Assembly (NCBI RefSeq): GCF_000801105.2
Contig: NC_079514.1
Coordinates: 19,012,293 to 19,076,292 of the forward strand
DNA length: 64,000 bases
Direction: 5' to 3'
Source of the DNA: Raphanus sativus
Lineage: Eukaryota; Streptophyta; Magnoliopsida; Brassicales; Brassicaceae
Positions within the stretch are counted from its first letter, which is position 1. Each line of letters opens with the position of its first letter. Position numbers and translations under genes: made by a program. Of this stretch, positions 32,824 through 46,065 are shown one piece after another. The notes below the pieces were generated by a model, which searched no databases, was not told the origin of the DNA, and saw nothing but the letters and a program-made list of their open reading frames with translations.

Positions 32824-35800
32824 TTGTGCTCATCCATTAGGGTGAACCTATAGGTTTATTAACCAATAAAATTTAGTTATTTTATATTTAATATTTTTCT
32901 AAAAAAATATTATCAAGTTATATTATATTTTAAAAATTAAAATTAAAAATAAATAAAAACTAATAGTAGTTGCAAAAAAAAATTAAAAAAACTATTTTTA
33001 ACAGCAAAACAGTAAATCATAGATATTGAATAACTTTTTAATTTTCATTTCATTTAAATTGTAATATTAATAATTAAAAATTTATAGAGTTATTTTATTC
33101 ATATTATATTTTATTCAGTTAACTTTTATTTTAAATTAGTTCTAATAAATATATACATTAATATAAATAACATATATAAGTTGATAAATATATAATTATA
33201 ACTACACTTATTTTGATAATAAAAATATGATTCATAAATTGATAAAAAAAAATTGTAATTATTATTTATATATATAATTATATTATTTTAATAGATATAG
33301 AAAAGTTATTAGTATTACCATATTTCTAAAACCTTACCAAAATGGATACTTGTAGAAAATAATATTTTTATATAAAATTTATTAGTTATTACTATATTAC
33401 AAAACTTTTGCCAAAATATGAATTTGTATTATAGAAAATAGTCATTACTATATTTAAGAAATCTTACCAAAACATAAATCTTAATATAGAAAAATTTACA
33501 TGTCAAAATTAGATTGATGCCATGTCATATTTCTTTTAAGCCATGTCATCATTTTTTGTTGAGAGTAATTGTAATGATGACACATGTACAAATCAATTCT
33601 CAAATATAATCTAGGGGATTTGAGTATCTTTATCTAAAACATCTATTTTATCTATAAATAGCTAATATATTTTATTTATAATTTTAGTTTTAGGTATTAA
33701 TACTATTATAAATATAATTTTAAATAATGTTTATCTATATTTATATGTTTGAATATATTCAGATACTCATTCTGTTCTTGGTGCGGGTCGGGTTCTGTTT
33801 TGATTTTTCAGATTTCTGAAAAATGGTCCCATTCGAATATTTAAGCAAGATCCGATCGGATTGGATACCCTATTTTCATATTGGTTCAGATAAATAGTTC
33901 GGGTATAGATATTATGCTAAGCCCTAATTTGGTTATGTAAGACTGTCTAACTAAAAAAGATGACATTTATTGTTTTTTACTAATAAAACAAATTAAAATT
34001 GTAATTTCTTACTAAGAAGATGACTCTCAATAATTACCATCATATGCCAATGTCGTGAAACACAGCCGTTTTATATCAATCGCATTTGTCGCTAACAATA
34101 ATTGGTTGACAAAAATTCGCTAGACTGTAACTTTTTTATACCATCTACTCAATTAAATTTGACCACCGTAGGATAGATGTAAGATGACTATGACTATTTT
34201 CCTTGTTAAATATCTTAAGAGTTATAGACTATGACTATTTTCTTTGCCTTTTTTACCATGAGTCAGTGTTAGTGTGTTACGTGTTACGTGATTACTTTTC
34301 ATCACTGAGTAGAAATCAAATACAATCAGTATAACTTTTGTCATGCTTTGTCATCTTGGCAATGATAATTCATAAGTATAAGTATAACTTTTTTTTGTCA
34401 ACAATTCATGAGTGTAACCATATTAAAAAAAAAATCTGACAATAAAATGTTTTCCAATTAAAATAATTTTAGCATTTAAGAAGTAAACCAATTATGAAGT
34501 GTGGTTTTAAATCAACAAACCAAAATCGTGTAGCTTTAGATTTAAAAAAAACATACATTTATGGTGAATACTATTTTATTTCTAATCAAAATTATTAAAT
34601 ATTTCCAAAGTTTCCAAAATATATTAGTTTGTTAGTATTGTGCTATTCTAGATTTAGAAAATTTTAACTAAAATCACCATTTAGTTGGAATTCTTTTTCA
34701 AAAATTAAAATAACAGAATCTTACATGAATATTCTATGTCAATGAGAATTTTATATTTCATATTTTGGTATCATTAATCAGTATTTCTAAATATCAAGAT
34801 TATATTTTCATTAACTAACCAAAATATTTATACCAAAACATTTACGAAATTTTAAGGTATTGGCATTTTAATAAGATAGATTCTATCTAGAGAATGTTTT
34901 GGTTTCTATGAGTGTGATTGGCTATTGCTGTAGATACTTTCCACAACCACAATTATACATATAGTCCCAAATTCACATCAGTCTTGATTTGTATTTTTTT
35001 AAAGTCCATATCACTTCTTTAAACTCATGCATTTATAATTTCTCCGCAGAGACAAATACTTACAACCTAAATTCTAAAATTTTAAAAGTTAAAATGAAAA
35101 CACAGCTCTTACCAATCAAACCCTATATATTTTGGAAACGGTGCTTCTAGAAATCTAAATTACAACTCATTTTTCAACTAAATGTTATCATTTTTATATG
35201 ATATTATCAAAATAACTGTTCATAATATTTATGTCGATAATATTTTTCTTTAAACTGACTCAAAGATATCTTAAGTATCTTGAAAAGAACCGAATACCAC
35301 AATATATAAGTAGATGAAAATGTATTAAATATATTTATTATTATTTTGTTGATACAAGGAATGGTATAGCAAGGAATGATATAAAATATTTTATAAAAAG
35401 AATGAATTTTGAAAAAATTGAAAGTATATTCACTTTTAATGCGTGAAATTCACAACTAACAAAATCTTTAATAAAAATTTGCATTTAACCTATCTAAATT
35501 CTTTTATGTTTCTGTAACCAGATTCTTTGTAAATCTGATTTTATAAAAACCAGATAATAACCAGAATAACAAAATCTGTGGGTAACTTTGTTTCATTACT
35601 CTTTTATGTTTCTGTCTAAATAATATATCTGTTTTATAAAATAGCAAAATAAAATTTTAATTTTATAATCAACTTTAAATCATAATATTTATAGTAAAAT
35701 TTAATAAAACCCACATATATATTTAAAACTCTAATATTTTACACTTTAATTTTTAATTTCCCAAGCGAAATGAATAAAAGCAAAAAAAACACAATCTTAT

Positions 35801-36087
35801 AGTTAATAAATGAACGCTAAACAAGTTGAACAAGATACACCAATATCAAAAGTCAACAACTTATCAATCTATAACAAAAAATAAACATATATTGTTAAGT
35901 GAAACATATAATTATAAAAATAAACATCCGCACGGGAGTGCGGATCAAAAGGTTTGTAAACTATTAATTTTATTTATCCCACAATAACTATACAACTTTT
36001 ATACAATATATATTAATTTATTATAAATATTTTAGTGAATAAATTTTATTTTTATCATTGTTCATTTAAGATCCATATTGCATTATC
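32824..36087. other. AT-rich DNA, no gene recognised
   Basis: Stops in every frame. Contains a degenerate dispersed repeat at about 33770-33900 related to 24670-24770. At 35931-35946 lies an ATCCGCACGGGAGTGCGGAT hairpin that looks like a Helitron end without the CTAG. The rest is simple AT-rich sequence. Confidence 0.6.
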
Positions 36088-36093
36088 TTTGAT

Positions 36094-36094
36094 G

Positions 36095-36125
<31 letters not shown>
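36094..36125. repeat. (TA)n microsatellite
   Basis: An uninterrupted run of about sixteen TA units. Confidence 0.9.
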
Positions 36126-37365
36126 CTAATATAATTTAACATCATTAAAATAAATATTAAATTAATATTCACATATTCTATATTTAAAACTATTAATATT
36201 CTTTATATATACACTTAAACTAATAGTCAAAGTTTGTAAGCCAAAATCTCTACAGCCATAATCCTAGAACAAAAATTAATACGAAAATCGTTACCAATCG
36301 GATCCTAAATCTCTTTAAACTAGAAATGATCCATATATCTCTTTTCGTTTATATCCTATCTCAGCTTGTAAAGTTGGTGTGTTAGTTCCAAATACCAATA
36401 ATTTCTATGGCAAAATGGTATGTTTTATCAAGGGGATCAGAAAAATATTTCCCCGTGACAAGAAGCATTCCACGACCAAAGAATTTAGAAGAGCAAAATC
36501 AAACTGCTTCATGCCTTATTTATAAGATAACTTGTAATAAAACACTAGGTGATAATATGCGCATTGCGCAGAGCGATTTGATCAAATAGATTATAACTTC
36601 TTATATATAGATATTAGAAAGTTAAAAGTCATAGCCGCAAATATTATATGTTATAAAATGAAATATTGAACAAAATTGTTTACGTTTATATAAGATAAGC
36701 TTCAATTTTTTTTTTTGAAAAAAACTTGTGTAATTAGTTAGGTGTAATTAAAGTATATTTTACGGAACTAAATCTATAAGAGTAAGCAAATACTTATATA
36801 ATATTGTTTATGAATTTCAAATAAAACGAAACATATACAATAAAATTATTGCTTTCATAATATAAATTATGAATATAAGATAAAACGAAACATAAGCAAT
36901 AGAATAATAAAATATGAAAAGAACAAATTATTAAGAAACAAATAAAAAATTGATAAGACCATAAGTGCTGTGAAAAGTATCTTCAAAACTCTTTGTTTGC
37001 AATCCTTTAAATAGCAATAACAAAAGATATTAGCTTACCAAAATAAACACAATTATTTAACAAATTCTTATGACTTTCACCTAATCTTCTATATATAGAC
37101 TTCTTTTGTTTCAAGCCAGAGATGAAATCCACATCATTCATTGTTTTTGCATGTTTTTGAAGTTTGTAGGTTGTGATATGGTAGATGAAAATTTAGTATA
37201 TTATATATAGTAATAACTAATAGGGTTTATGCCACAATAATTGAATCAATCAAATATATTATATTGACTCAATTAAATTCTCATAAATTACGGTCAAACG
37301 TAAAATTAGCAAAAGAAATAAAGTAAATATAGAAAATAATATTATTTTATTTTATATTAATAGAC
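36126..37365. other. AT-rich DNA, no supported gene
   Basis: A 60-codon open stretch at 36407-36589 has no recognisable family, start context or homologous motif, and is not called as a gene. A TGCGCATTGCGCA hairpin at 36558-36570 is followed by no CTAG. Confidence 0.55.
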
Positions 37366-37445
37366 GCCATCAAGTTTCCCATTAATTTATTTACGTTTTG
37401 ATTTCCAATTTATTTACTTGAATTATATAACTTTGTCATATATAA

Positions 37446-37508
<63 letters not shown>

Positions 37509-38365
37509 TTATTATATGTACTTGAATTGTATATATCTAGACAAATGATATATGTTAATATGTTAATACAATATTATACTAACCAAAAACTTAACTAACA
37601 GAAAAATATCTTTTAATATTTCGAGGTTTTGATAATATTATATTGTGAACATTCGAGAAATGTAACTACGTCTATATGAATATGCCACTTCTAAGTTACA
37701 AAAACATTAGTGTAGTTTGGTTCTTTACTTCCAATTTATAAAAATCTGATAAACCCCATGTTATAGTTTTAGTTTTATAATGTTATAATGCTCTTCCTAT
37801 ATGAATAAGAATACAAAATCCATGTTATAGTTATGTTTTCCTGTGTTTAATGTCATCTATATTATATATATTTTTATTAATTTATTTACGTTTACGTTAA
37901 TTTATTTTGATGCATACAAAATCCATCAAATTTCCCATTAATTTATTTACGTTTTGATTTCTAATTTATTTACTTGAATTATATAACTTTGTCATATATA
38001 ATAGTATTATATATATGTTTATTATATGTACTTGAATTGTATATATTTAGACAAATGATATATGTTAATACTATATTATACTAACCAAAAACTCAACTAA
38101 CATAAAAATATCTTTTAATAAGTCGAGGTTTTGACAATATTATCTTCCTGAACATTCGAGAAATATAACTACGTCTATATGAATATGCCACTTTTACGTT
38201 ACAAAGAAATTAGTGTAGTTTGGTTCTTTTCTTGCACTTTATAAAAATCTGATAAACCCCATGTTATAGTTTTAGTTTTATAATGTTATAAGGCTCTTCC
38301 TATATGAATATGCATACAAAATCCATGTTATAGTTATGTTTTTCCCGTGTTTAACGGCATCTATA
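37366..38365. repeat. Tandem duplication of about 0.5 kb
   Basis: Copy 1 (37366-37866) and copy 2 (37922-38365) align almost throughout. Both have TTTCCCATTAATTTATTTACG, TATTATATGTACTTGAATTG, GAACATTCGAGAAAT and TAGTGTAGTTTGGTTC in the same order. Copy 1 holds a (AT)n tract of about 50 bp (37452-37504) where copy 2 has only a few units, which accounts for most of the length difference. Confidence 0.9.
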
Positions 38366-39303
38366 TTAACTTGTGGTCAATGAACTCGAATCGTTTAGTT
38401 TTATAAACTGTAATGTACGTTAGAGAATATGTTGATGTGGTCTCTTTCAATTATAGGAAGCATACGAACTAATAACATAAATGTTATTTTCGTACAGGTG
38501 TTAACAAAACTTAATTGGTTATGAACAAACCTAAGTATAATTATGGACAAACCTAAATATATGAGTAGTGGCATTAAATATAATTAATCTAATCAAATAA
38601 GGACTTTTAATATAAGGTTATAAGAAGAATCTTAGTGATAACACCTAAGTAATGACATTTTGGTTAATCACACATGATGGTAAAGTTATTTAATAAAAGT
38701 GTTTCTCAAATAATATAAAAGGGATATATGACAATAAGAAGAAAAAAGATAAATGAAAACTCCTCCTAAAATCATATAGCTGATTGATAGAAAAAAGGAA
38801 CACTTTCTAAACAAGAACTATTAGTTTTTAAAAGTATTAGTTGTTCTTCTGCTTGTTTTATTCCTGCACTTTTTCTCCTGTTTCATTTTTGTAACAAGTT
38901 GTCTTTTCTTTTTGAAAAAGAAAAACTAAATCCAGATATATTAAAGATAAAGACCTAACTTCAGATGGAAAGTGTTATCTATGACAGACTTTTGCGCAAT
39001 CATGGTAAGTAGAACAATGCAACTTTGTTTCCGCAGCAATAAGATCGAATTTAGAACGTATTTGCACTCACGACATGTCTATTATTACTTAACTAAAACC
39101 CCCGCTTATTAGTTGTTAAATAACAACATTTTAAACATTCATTCAGAAAATGGTAAGTTTAACATTTTACCCCAATTGTTGGAGCTTAATTTTAAGACAT
39201 GATATACCGATTCATTTTAGGATATACAGTAAGTTACATAAAATGACGGCCGAATTATGAAAGCCATTAATGCATCACTGCAAACACAATGAAATATTTC
39301 AAG
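38366..39303. other. AT-rich spacer left of the hAT element
   Basis: No coding frame, RNA gene or repeat recognised. The last eight bases, ATTTCAAG (39296-39303), are the left target duplication of the hAT element. Confidence 0.6.
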
Positions 39304-39618
39304 TAGGCCTGCGACTTTTAACCGAATCCGATTACCCGAACCGGAACCGACCCGCAATTGAACCGGTTCGGACCGGATCGGTTAAATGTAATTATATCCA
39401 TGGACCAAATCATAATTAACCGTGGGTTGTGGGTCGGTTCGGATTTTTACCCGGTTTATTTAGGATACCCAGTTCAACCCGAACATTAATTACGCATGTT
39501 TTTATTTACCGTTGTGTCTTCACGCATGTGTCTCAACAACACTTCACCCGAGTCGTCTCTTCACATTCATCCCCAATTCCAAAACCTAGCCTGTAATTAG
39601 AGATCGAGAATCGAGAAA

Positions 39619-42204
39619 ATGAGTCTACAAAAAGGGCAAATCGTGTTAGTTGCACCACCCACAAACCTTGAATCCTTTCAGAAAGTCGACGATTGTTTCC
39701 CATCTCCATCATCTGCATCATCAAGAATTCAATCGGAGGTTTGCATCTTTTCTTAGTTCTCAATCTTAAAGTTGATTTATTTTTAATTATTTTCAGTGTT
39801 CATAGTGTTCATGTATCACTTCTTAGTGAATTCGATTGATTTTCTGAAATTATATTGTTTGGTTTTTTTATTGCAGATGGCTTCTTCTGACACTCATCAA
39901 GAAAACAACAACAATCAACCAATGGAAGAGGACGTTTCTTCTGATGAGGAGATGGAAACACCGGGTAGCAACGGCAAACGGAACGAGAGAGATGAAGAGG
40001 CTATTGGTAGTTCTGGTCTAGGGTCAAGGAAAAAGACCAGGTCTTTTGTCTGGCAACATCTCACCAGACTGAAAGACGACTACGACAGATGCAAATGTCG
40101 TTACTGTGGGAAAGAGATGACTTGTCCAACTAAGTCCGGGACAACCAACCTCAGGAAGCATATACTTGGGTGTAAGGGCTATCTCGCATGGAAGGCTGCA
40201 AAAGCGTCGAAAGGGAAGGGTAAACAGACAGAGTTAACTCCTGATGAAGACGGCAATCTGACTCTGTACAAGGTGTCTGAAGATGTTTTCAAAGAGGCGA
40301 CAGATGAGTTGATTGTATTAGCCGAGTTGCCTTTGGCTTTTATTGAAAGCTTGGCGTGGAGAAGCTTCTGCTTAAAGGTTCAGCTGCATACACCGGTTTG
40401 TAGGAAGACATCAACAAAGCAAATTGTGGAAATGTATGCATCAAGGAAAGCTCAGATGAAGAAAGTTCTTGGACAGAACAAGCAAAGATTATCTCTGACG
40501 ACAGACATTTGGGTTGCTCCGTACACTTCAGCAAGCTACATGGTGATCACTGCTCATTTCGTTGATGCAAGTTGGAAGCTTCAGAAGATGATAATAGGGT
40601 TCAAGAATGTTGATGATCACAAGGGGTCTACGATTGCCAAAGTTCTGGTTGATTGTCTAGCTGAATGGGATATAAGAAGAATCTTCTGCATCACGGTGGA
40701 TAACGCAACAGCTAACACATCAGCTATGAAGAAGTTCAAGGAAGCGTTTATGAGTCAGGGTGAAGATGCTCTAGTCTTGAATGGAGATTTCTTGCACATC
40801 AGGTGTGCGACACATATCTTGAACCTGATTGTCAAGGAAGGCTTAGCTGAAGTCGATGATAGTGTTATTGCCATTCGGAATGCTATTACTTATGTGAGAT
40901 CATCAACAAATCGTCTCAAGTCTTTTGAATTTCGGGTTGAAAGTGGGAAGATGAGTAGAGGAAGTCTGCCATTAGATGTGAAGACCAGATGGAACTCGAC
41001 ATATCTCATGTTAGACCAAGCTTTGAAGTTTCGGCTACCATTTGAGAAGAAGGCATCTGAAGACAAACCGTACAATGACTATTTCCTGGAGATCACAGAT
41101 GGTAAAAAGAGGATTGGACCACCATCAAAAACAGATTGGGAAGAGGTTGAGAGGTTGGTACACTTTCTCGTGATCTTTTACAATTCTACTTTGATACTCT
41201 CAGCTTCGAAATCCATCACTTCACACAAGATCTACAATGAGATAGTCACCATCACTAGGAATGTTTGTAAGATAAGCAGCGCACAAGGTCCTGATGATTC
41301 ATTAAGGTACAAGGCGTTGTCTATGATGGGGAAGCTAAGGAAATATTGGAATCCGTTCGTGGAAGAAGATGAAGCTGAGAAGAGCAAGAACAAGAGCTGC
41401 AAAATGAACAAGCTCATCATAGTTGCAAGTGTCTTCGACCCAAGAAAAAAGATGAATTTTGCTAATCTCTGCTTTGAGAAGTTGTATGGTAAAGAAAGCA
41501 TCGAGTATACTCTGCTTTCTGAATCAGTTATGGATATCTTAAAGAAGCTTTATGATGAGTACAGTCTTGGAGGGTCAGGTGGGTCACAGTCGCAAGGAGG
41601 CTCATCTTCTCAGACCCAAGATCAAGATTCTGGTGCGGCTTTTGAGTCAAGAGATCTTGGTAATGGCATTGGATATGAAAGAATGGATAACCTCTACGAG
41701 GAGCTTGTAAAAGAAGCAGGTGCAGTGGATTCTAGCAATGAGTTAGAATTGTATCTGAAAGAGAAAGTCGAGATCACAAAGCCTATGGTTGGAACCGAGT
41801 ATGATGTTCTATCATGGTGGAGAAGAAACAGTCCGAAGTTCCCAACCTTGTCTCGAGTTGCTGCTGATATTCTTGCTGTCCAGGTATCATCTGTAGCATC
41901 AGAGAGTGCGTTTAGCCCTAGTGGAAGAGTTCTAGACACATATAGGAGCTGCTTGACACACTTTATGGTTGAGGTGTTGGTTTGTACACAGCAGTGGTTG
42001 AAATCAGAGAAGCATATGAAGGAGAAAGGCATTTCTACTATCGAACAACTGCTTGAAAATGTGGAGTTAGAAGATGATCTCATGAGAGGTAAACTTTACT
42101 AGATTTGAACTCTTTTAATACTGTTTCTTCAATTTTAGTTTGAAAACTGATGTTATTATATTTCTGTAGCCAATGATCCTGGATTCAACATCCAAGCCAC
42201 TTGA
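39619..42204 (+). CDS. hAT transposase (BED zinc finger, RNase-H-like core, dimerisation domain)
   Basis: Cuts and re-inserts the flanking hAT element in the nucleus. Model: exons 39619-39738, 39877-42088 and 42170-42204, GT/AG, in phase, 788 residues; starting at 39877 instead gives 748. Exon 2 alone reads through to a stop at 42100-42102. BED finger: SFVWQHLTRL, C114-x2-C117, H135 and C139. Core: TTDIWVAPYTSASYMVITAH (first Asp), VDNATANTSAM (second Asp) and RCATHILNLIVKEGL. A DUF4413-like segment (VERLVHFLVIFYNSTLILSA) follows. The C-terminal hAT dimerisation block (about residues 660-760) has ASESAFSPSGRVLD with the expected catalytic Glu. No stop or frameshift. Related host genes (RICESLEEPER/DAYSLEEPER) exist, but the intact ends here argue for a transposon. 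Confidence 0.93.
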
Positions 42205-42417
42205 GTAAGGAGTTGCAACTTGCAAGTGGCTGTCTCATTTGAAGTTCAAGAAGACTTTCTTTGTGTTGTGTGTTTGTTTCAGTTAAACAATGTTTTTTCT
42301 TTGTGTTGTGTGTTTGTTTTTGCTTCAGTTTCGGTGTGTTTTAGAAAACAATGTTTCATTTTCCATGATTCTAAAACTATGTTTGCTTTCTCATTGTTGG
42401 TTTTCGGATAATATGAA

Positions 42418-42548
42418 GAGATTTCGGTTTGTTTTTTGAATTTTGGATACAATATAACCGAAACCGAGTGATACCCATTTCTTTCGGTTTTCTTTTTTTG
42501 AATTTCGGATACAATATAACCGAAACCGAGCGATACCCATTTCTTTCG
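42418..42548. repeat. Subterminal tandem duplication in the hAT element
   Basis: TTTCGGTTTG through CCGAAACCGAGTGATACCCATTTC is followed by a second near-identical copy (GATACAATATAACCGAAACC in both), unit about 62 bp. It doubles the number of ACCGAAACCGA motifs at the 3' side. Confidence 0.85.
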
Positions 42549-42734
42549 GGTTAACAAATGGATTAAACATTTTGAAACCGATCCGACCCGAAACCGAAAA
42601 AAACCGGTCCGAAACCGAATCGAATGTTTGTTAAATACCCATGGATACAACATCAATATAACCGATTTACCCGAACCGAATGGGTATTACCCGAAACCGA
42701 ACCGAATACCCGAAATCGCAGGCCTAATTTCAAG

Positions 42735-43459
42735 TGCCAAAAATTAGAGTTAGCTTGAATATGATGAGACATGAAATGATAAACAAAATTCAATGAACAT
42801 GAATTAATTTTCATAAGTTTATTGTACAAAACAATTGATGTATGGTTGTATTTTAGAATTCACCGCACCAAACGATCACACTATGAAGATTTACAAGATT
42901 CAAAGTAGTGTTTTACCTTCACATAACCCATTTTTGTTTATCATTATTCTAATCACTTACATATTGTTTGAGAAACATTACAAGATTTTAACACATATCA
43001 TTATTAGAATGCTTTTCAAAATGTTTAGAAAAATATATTGGTTTAACAAAACTTATATTATATTTCTTATTAAACTAATCACACAATTAATTAATACTGC
43101 ACAACTAATAGTTTTTCCTTAAATTAAACTATATAATTATCGAATATGATTAAAATACATATATGACAATTAATAGTATTTAAAATAAAAATTTGATAAC
43201 AACTTGTGTATCCTTCATCATTTTTTTAATTTATATTATTAAAATAATTTAAGTAATCACATTGACAATATAGTAAAATATATATATTCGTAAATGTTAT
43301 GTTTTGAATTTTTTAAAACGACTATAAATTAGTAAAATTATTAAAGTCTCGCATTTAAACTTTTATAATCAGTAGTTTATTTTTTTTTTATTATAACAAG
43401 ATACAAATGATCATAAAACTATATGAGTAAAAAAATTATTTTAATAGAAATTCAAAATA

Positions 43460-43510
<51 letters not shown>

Positions 43511-43867
43511 TATATGTATATATATACATAAATATTTTAATTTCAAAATTTGCATTGAAAAAATTGAAAACTTAATATTGTAGTTTGAAAAATTTACAGT
43601 GATTTTTCAAAAAACAATTATAAATTTTATAACATTTAAAATTTCACACTAAAAATTGTTATCAATGATTTAAATAAATAAACAAGATTGATTGCTTTGA
43701 TTTCATCACAAAAAAAAGATTGAATGCTTTGATTTATGTAATTGCGCCCTTTTATTCATATATTTGATGATTAATGGTCTGTCACTTGTCGATATATATT
43801 TATTATTTTGTTATATTATAGTATGTAAAAGAACATAAAATAAATAATAGTAAATAAAAATAATTTG
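42735..43867. other. AT-rich DNA with a (TA)n microsatellite
   Basis: A TA run of about 40 bp lies at 43462-43502. A 95-codon open stretch at 42835-43122 is low-complexity, rich in Ile/Phe/Lys and unlike any family I know; it is not called as a gene. Confidence 0.6.
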
Positions 43868-43875
43868 TATACACA

Positions 43876-44553
43876 CAGTACCGGTCTAACATTTTACACA
43901 GCTCTAATCCAACTTTTAAATTATGCCCTTCAATGTTTTATCCAAAATTACAAACATTAATATAAAAATAACTAAGCTTTCATAAAACAATCAAATCACA
44001 TCAATTTTTTTTATTAAAAATAGTAAACAAACTAAAAATATAATGAATTTTTCTTGCAAAATCATTTAGTAATTTAATAAATCTTTAATCACATCAGTCT
44101 TAATTAATCTATTTAACATCATGTGTAACATAGTAAATCACAAATAAATATATATCAGTTTTAACCTCAGTAACGGTTTTAGCTATGACAATCGATATTA
44201 GAATAGTTAGGAATACACATTAAAAAATTGATGTGTTTGATAAAAATCTTCCATCTTTTAACAAAAAAAAAATTATTAGGCTTTGTAATTTTTTATATTG
44301 ATTCTAATAAAAAAATTAGTCTTATAAACATATTACCATCTATTATTTCTTAATGCATATCATTTTGAAGTTTTCAAGTTTAAATATTATGATTTCAAAT
44401 TATTATAACTAAAAATATTAGTATTATATTAAGCAAATTTTTTTTATCAATTTTTTATTTATAAACATTAATAAGAAAAAATTTGAAATATGCTCTTTTA
44501 AATCGGATGCCCCAATCGATTGCTTGGGTGGCTTCCCCTCTGGGCCGGCCCTG
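43876..44553. mobile_element. Non-autonomous hAT element (678 bp)
   Basis: Ends CAGTACCGGTC (left) and GGCCGGCCCTG (right, reversed CAGGGCCGGCC) are imperfect inverted repeats of the CAGGGCCGG class. A perfect 8-bp duplication TATACACA flanks it (43868-43875 and 44554-44561). The interior is AT-rich and non-coding. Confidence 0.85.
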
Positions 44554-44621
44554 TATACACAGTGTTCATTCTGCGCAAAGTAGTTTAATAAAGTTTATAG
44601 TGTAAAACTCTGTTTTTTACT

Positions 44622-46065
44622 TGATACCACTCAAATTACCTTAATAAGTGAATTACTCTCATCAAAAGAGGTCAAGTTATAATACCTAGGGATTGAATCC
44701 ATAAGGAGCTAAGGCACACACTAGATCTAATAGTTATGAGATTAAGTTAGGCTAATAGTTTATAAAGCAGTAAATAAATATGGTAAAACAGTAAATGAAA
44801 TAAAACAGTAAACAAGATGAACAATATAATTGTTGAGCTTGGCAACGAGTTGTTTGATGGAAGGATGGTAGCTAGATCTAAGGCTTCTATTCAGGTATTG
44901 GGGATTATAATGTCTACAAATGCCTAACAAGTTGTTTGCATGATATTATAGAACTCAGACGCTTAACAATCAGTGATCTCTCATTGGTTAAATAATATAG
45001 ATCTTTGGCCTCAACTGTCGTATGTTGACACAGAAAAAGAGTCGATCGATATCATTTAGAGATATCGATCGATACACCTTTCACTCAGCGATCGATTCAC
45101 CTGTCGGGATATCGATCGACGGCTTCTAGATATGCCTAGGCGCGAGCCGATAATGAACACTAGATCTCAAGGAGGACGGTTAGCTCTTATCCAAGGAGAT
45201 ACTAGTTCAAACAGATAATTCAAGATATCAAAGATCCTAGTGATCTATGCTCTAGTTAGCTACTCTAGAACAAGCATATAGTTCAATCCATTTGATGAAT
45301 ATCAAAACTTAGCAAGTATAGTTTGAGGCTAATTTCACAAACCTATCTGAACCATAGATCTAACAGGTGGATCTATTCAGACATGAAGTTTGTCACAGAA
45401 ATCATAAATGAATAGATGAAAATGCAATAGATAAATAAACCAAAACCAATGGAGTTCCAGGAGGACTCTCAAGGAGTTCCTCCTTTCTCTCCTAAGAGAA
45501 ACAATGAAAGCGTAAAGAGCGTCTAAAGCGTAGCCGTCAACAATGGCTTAGAAATAACATAAATAGGGTTTCTGGTCATCAGGGGTATTTTGGTAACTTT
45601 GTGGTGACTCCTGGACTTCAGTCGGTCATTAAATATACTCAGTCCACACTCTGATGTCCCTGTCGATTGACATGCAGTGTGCTGCATCGATCGACATACA
45701 ATCCTCTTCTCGGCAGCCTTCTCTCGCGAGGCAGACTGACCACTCTTCAGTAAAACGGGCATAACTTCCGATCTAACCGTTGGATTGATCTCAAACCAGT
45801 GGCATTGAAAATATAACTAAAGCTCTATCTTTTGTCAAAAGATAGGCTAAATTCAACGGTGGTAAGGTCTCCATCGAGAGCTAAACATCTGAAGCGTCTG
45901 TACGGTTCTGCACTTCGAAAGACTCCAAAAGACACCAAAATCACTATATATCTCCAAATCGTCCCTGAACCTGTAGATACTCTAAATAGACTCTAATACA
46001 TAGTAAATATTATATAAAATACTTATATACCATGGGTAAAATAGGACAAATTCCACGGTATACCA
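44622..46065 (-). repeat. 3' LTR of element C
   Basis: On the + strand it runs from TGATACCACT to GGTATACCA, about 1444 bp. The right border is supported by the purine tract just inside it (minus strand TCTGGGGGAGTTGG), placed as in the Athila at 48398. Several ATCGATCGA motifs lie at 45044-45122 and 45688-45700. The second LTR is not visible, so the exact borders are inferred from the TG/CA ends and the analogy. Confidence 0.65.

Larger units (their letters stand above)
39304..42726 (+). mobile_element. Complete hAT DNA transposon
   Basis: 3423 bp with perfect 11-bp terminal inverted repeats (TAGGCCTGCGA left, TCGCAGGCCTA right) and a perfect 8-bp target duplication ATTTCAAG (39296-39303 and 42727-42734), the hallmark of hAT elements. 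It contains one full transposase gene without lesions. Both subterminal regions (39315-39480 and 42420-42715) are packed with ACCGAA/ACCCGA motifs and their complements, likely transposase-binding sites. Confidence 0.95.

Noticed and set aside
35925..35960. Hairpin ATCCGCACGGGAGTGCGGAT as a Helitron 3' end
   Set aside because: The hairpin fits, but no CTRR ending or A/T boundary follows within the expected distance and no 5' end was found; at best a decayed terminus.
36407..36589. 60-codon open frame in AT-rich DNA
   Set aside because: No recognisable domain, no promoter or splice context, and length expected by chance over several kilobases.
42835..43122. 95-codon Ile/Phe/Lys-rich open frame
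   Set aside because: AT-driven composition, no family similarity, next to a microsatellite.
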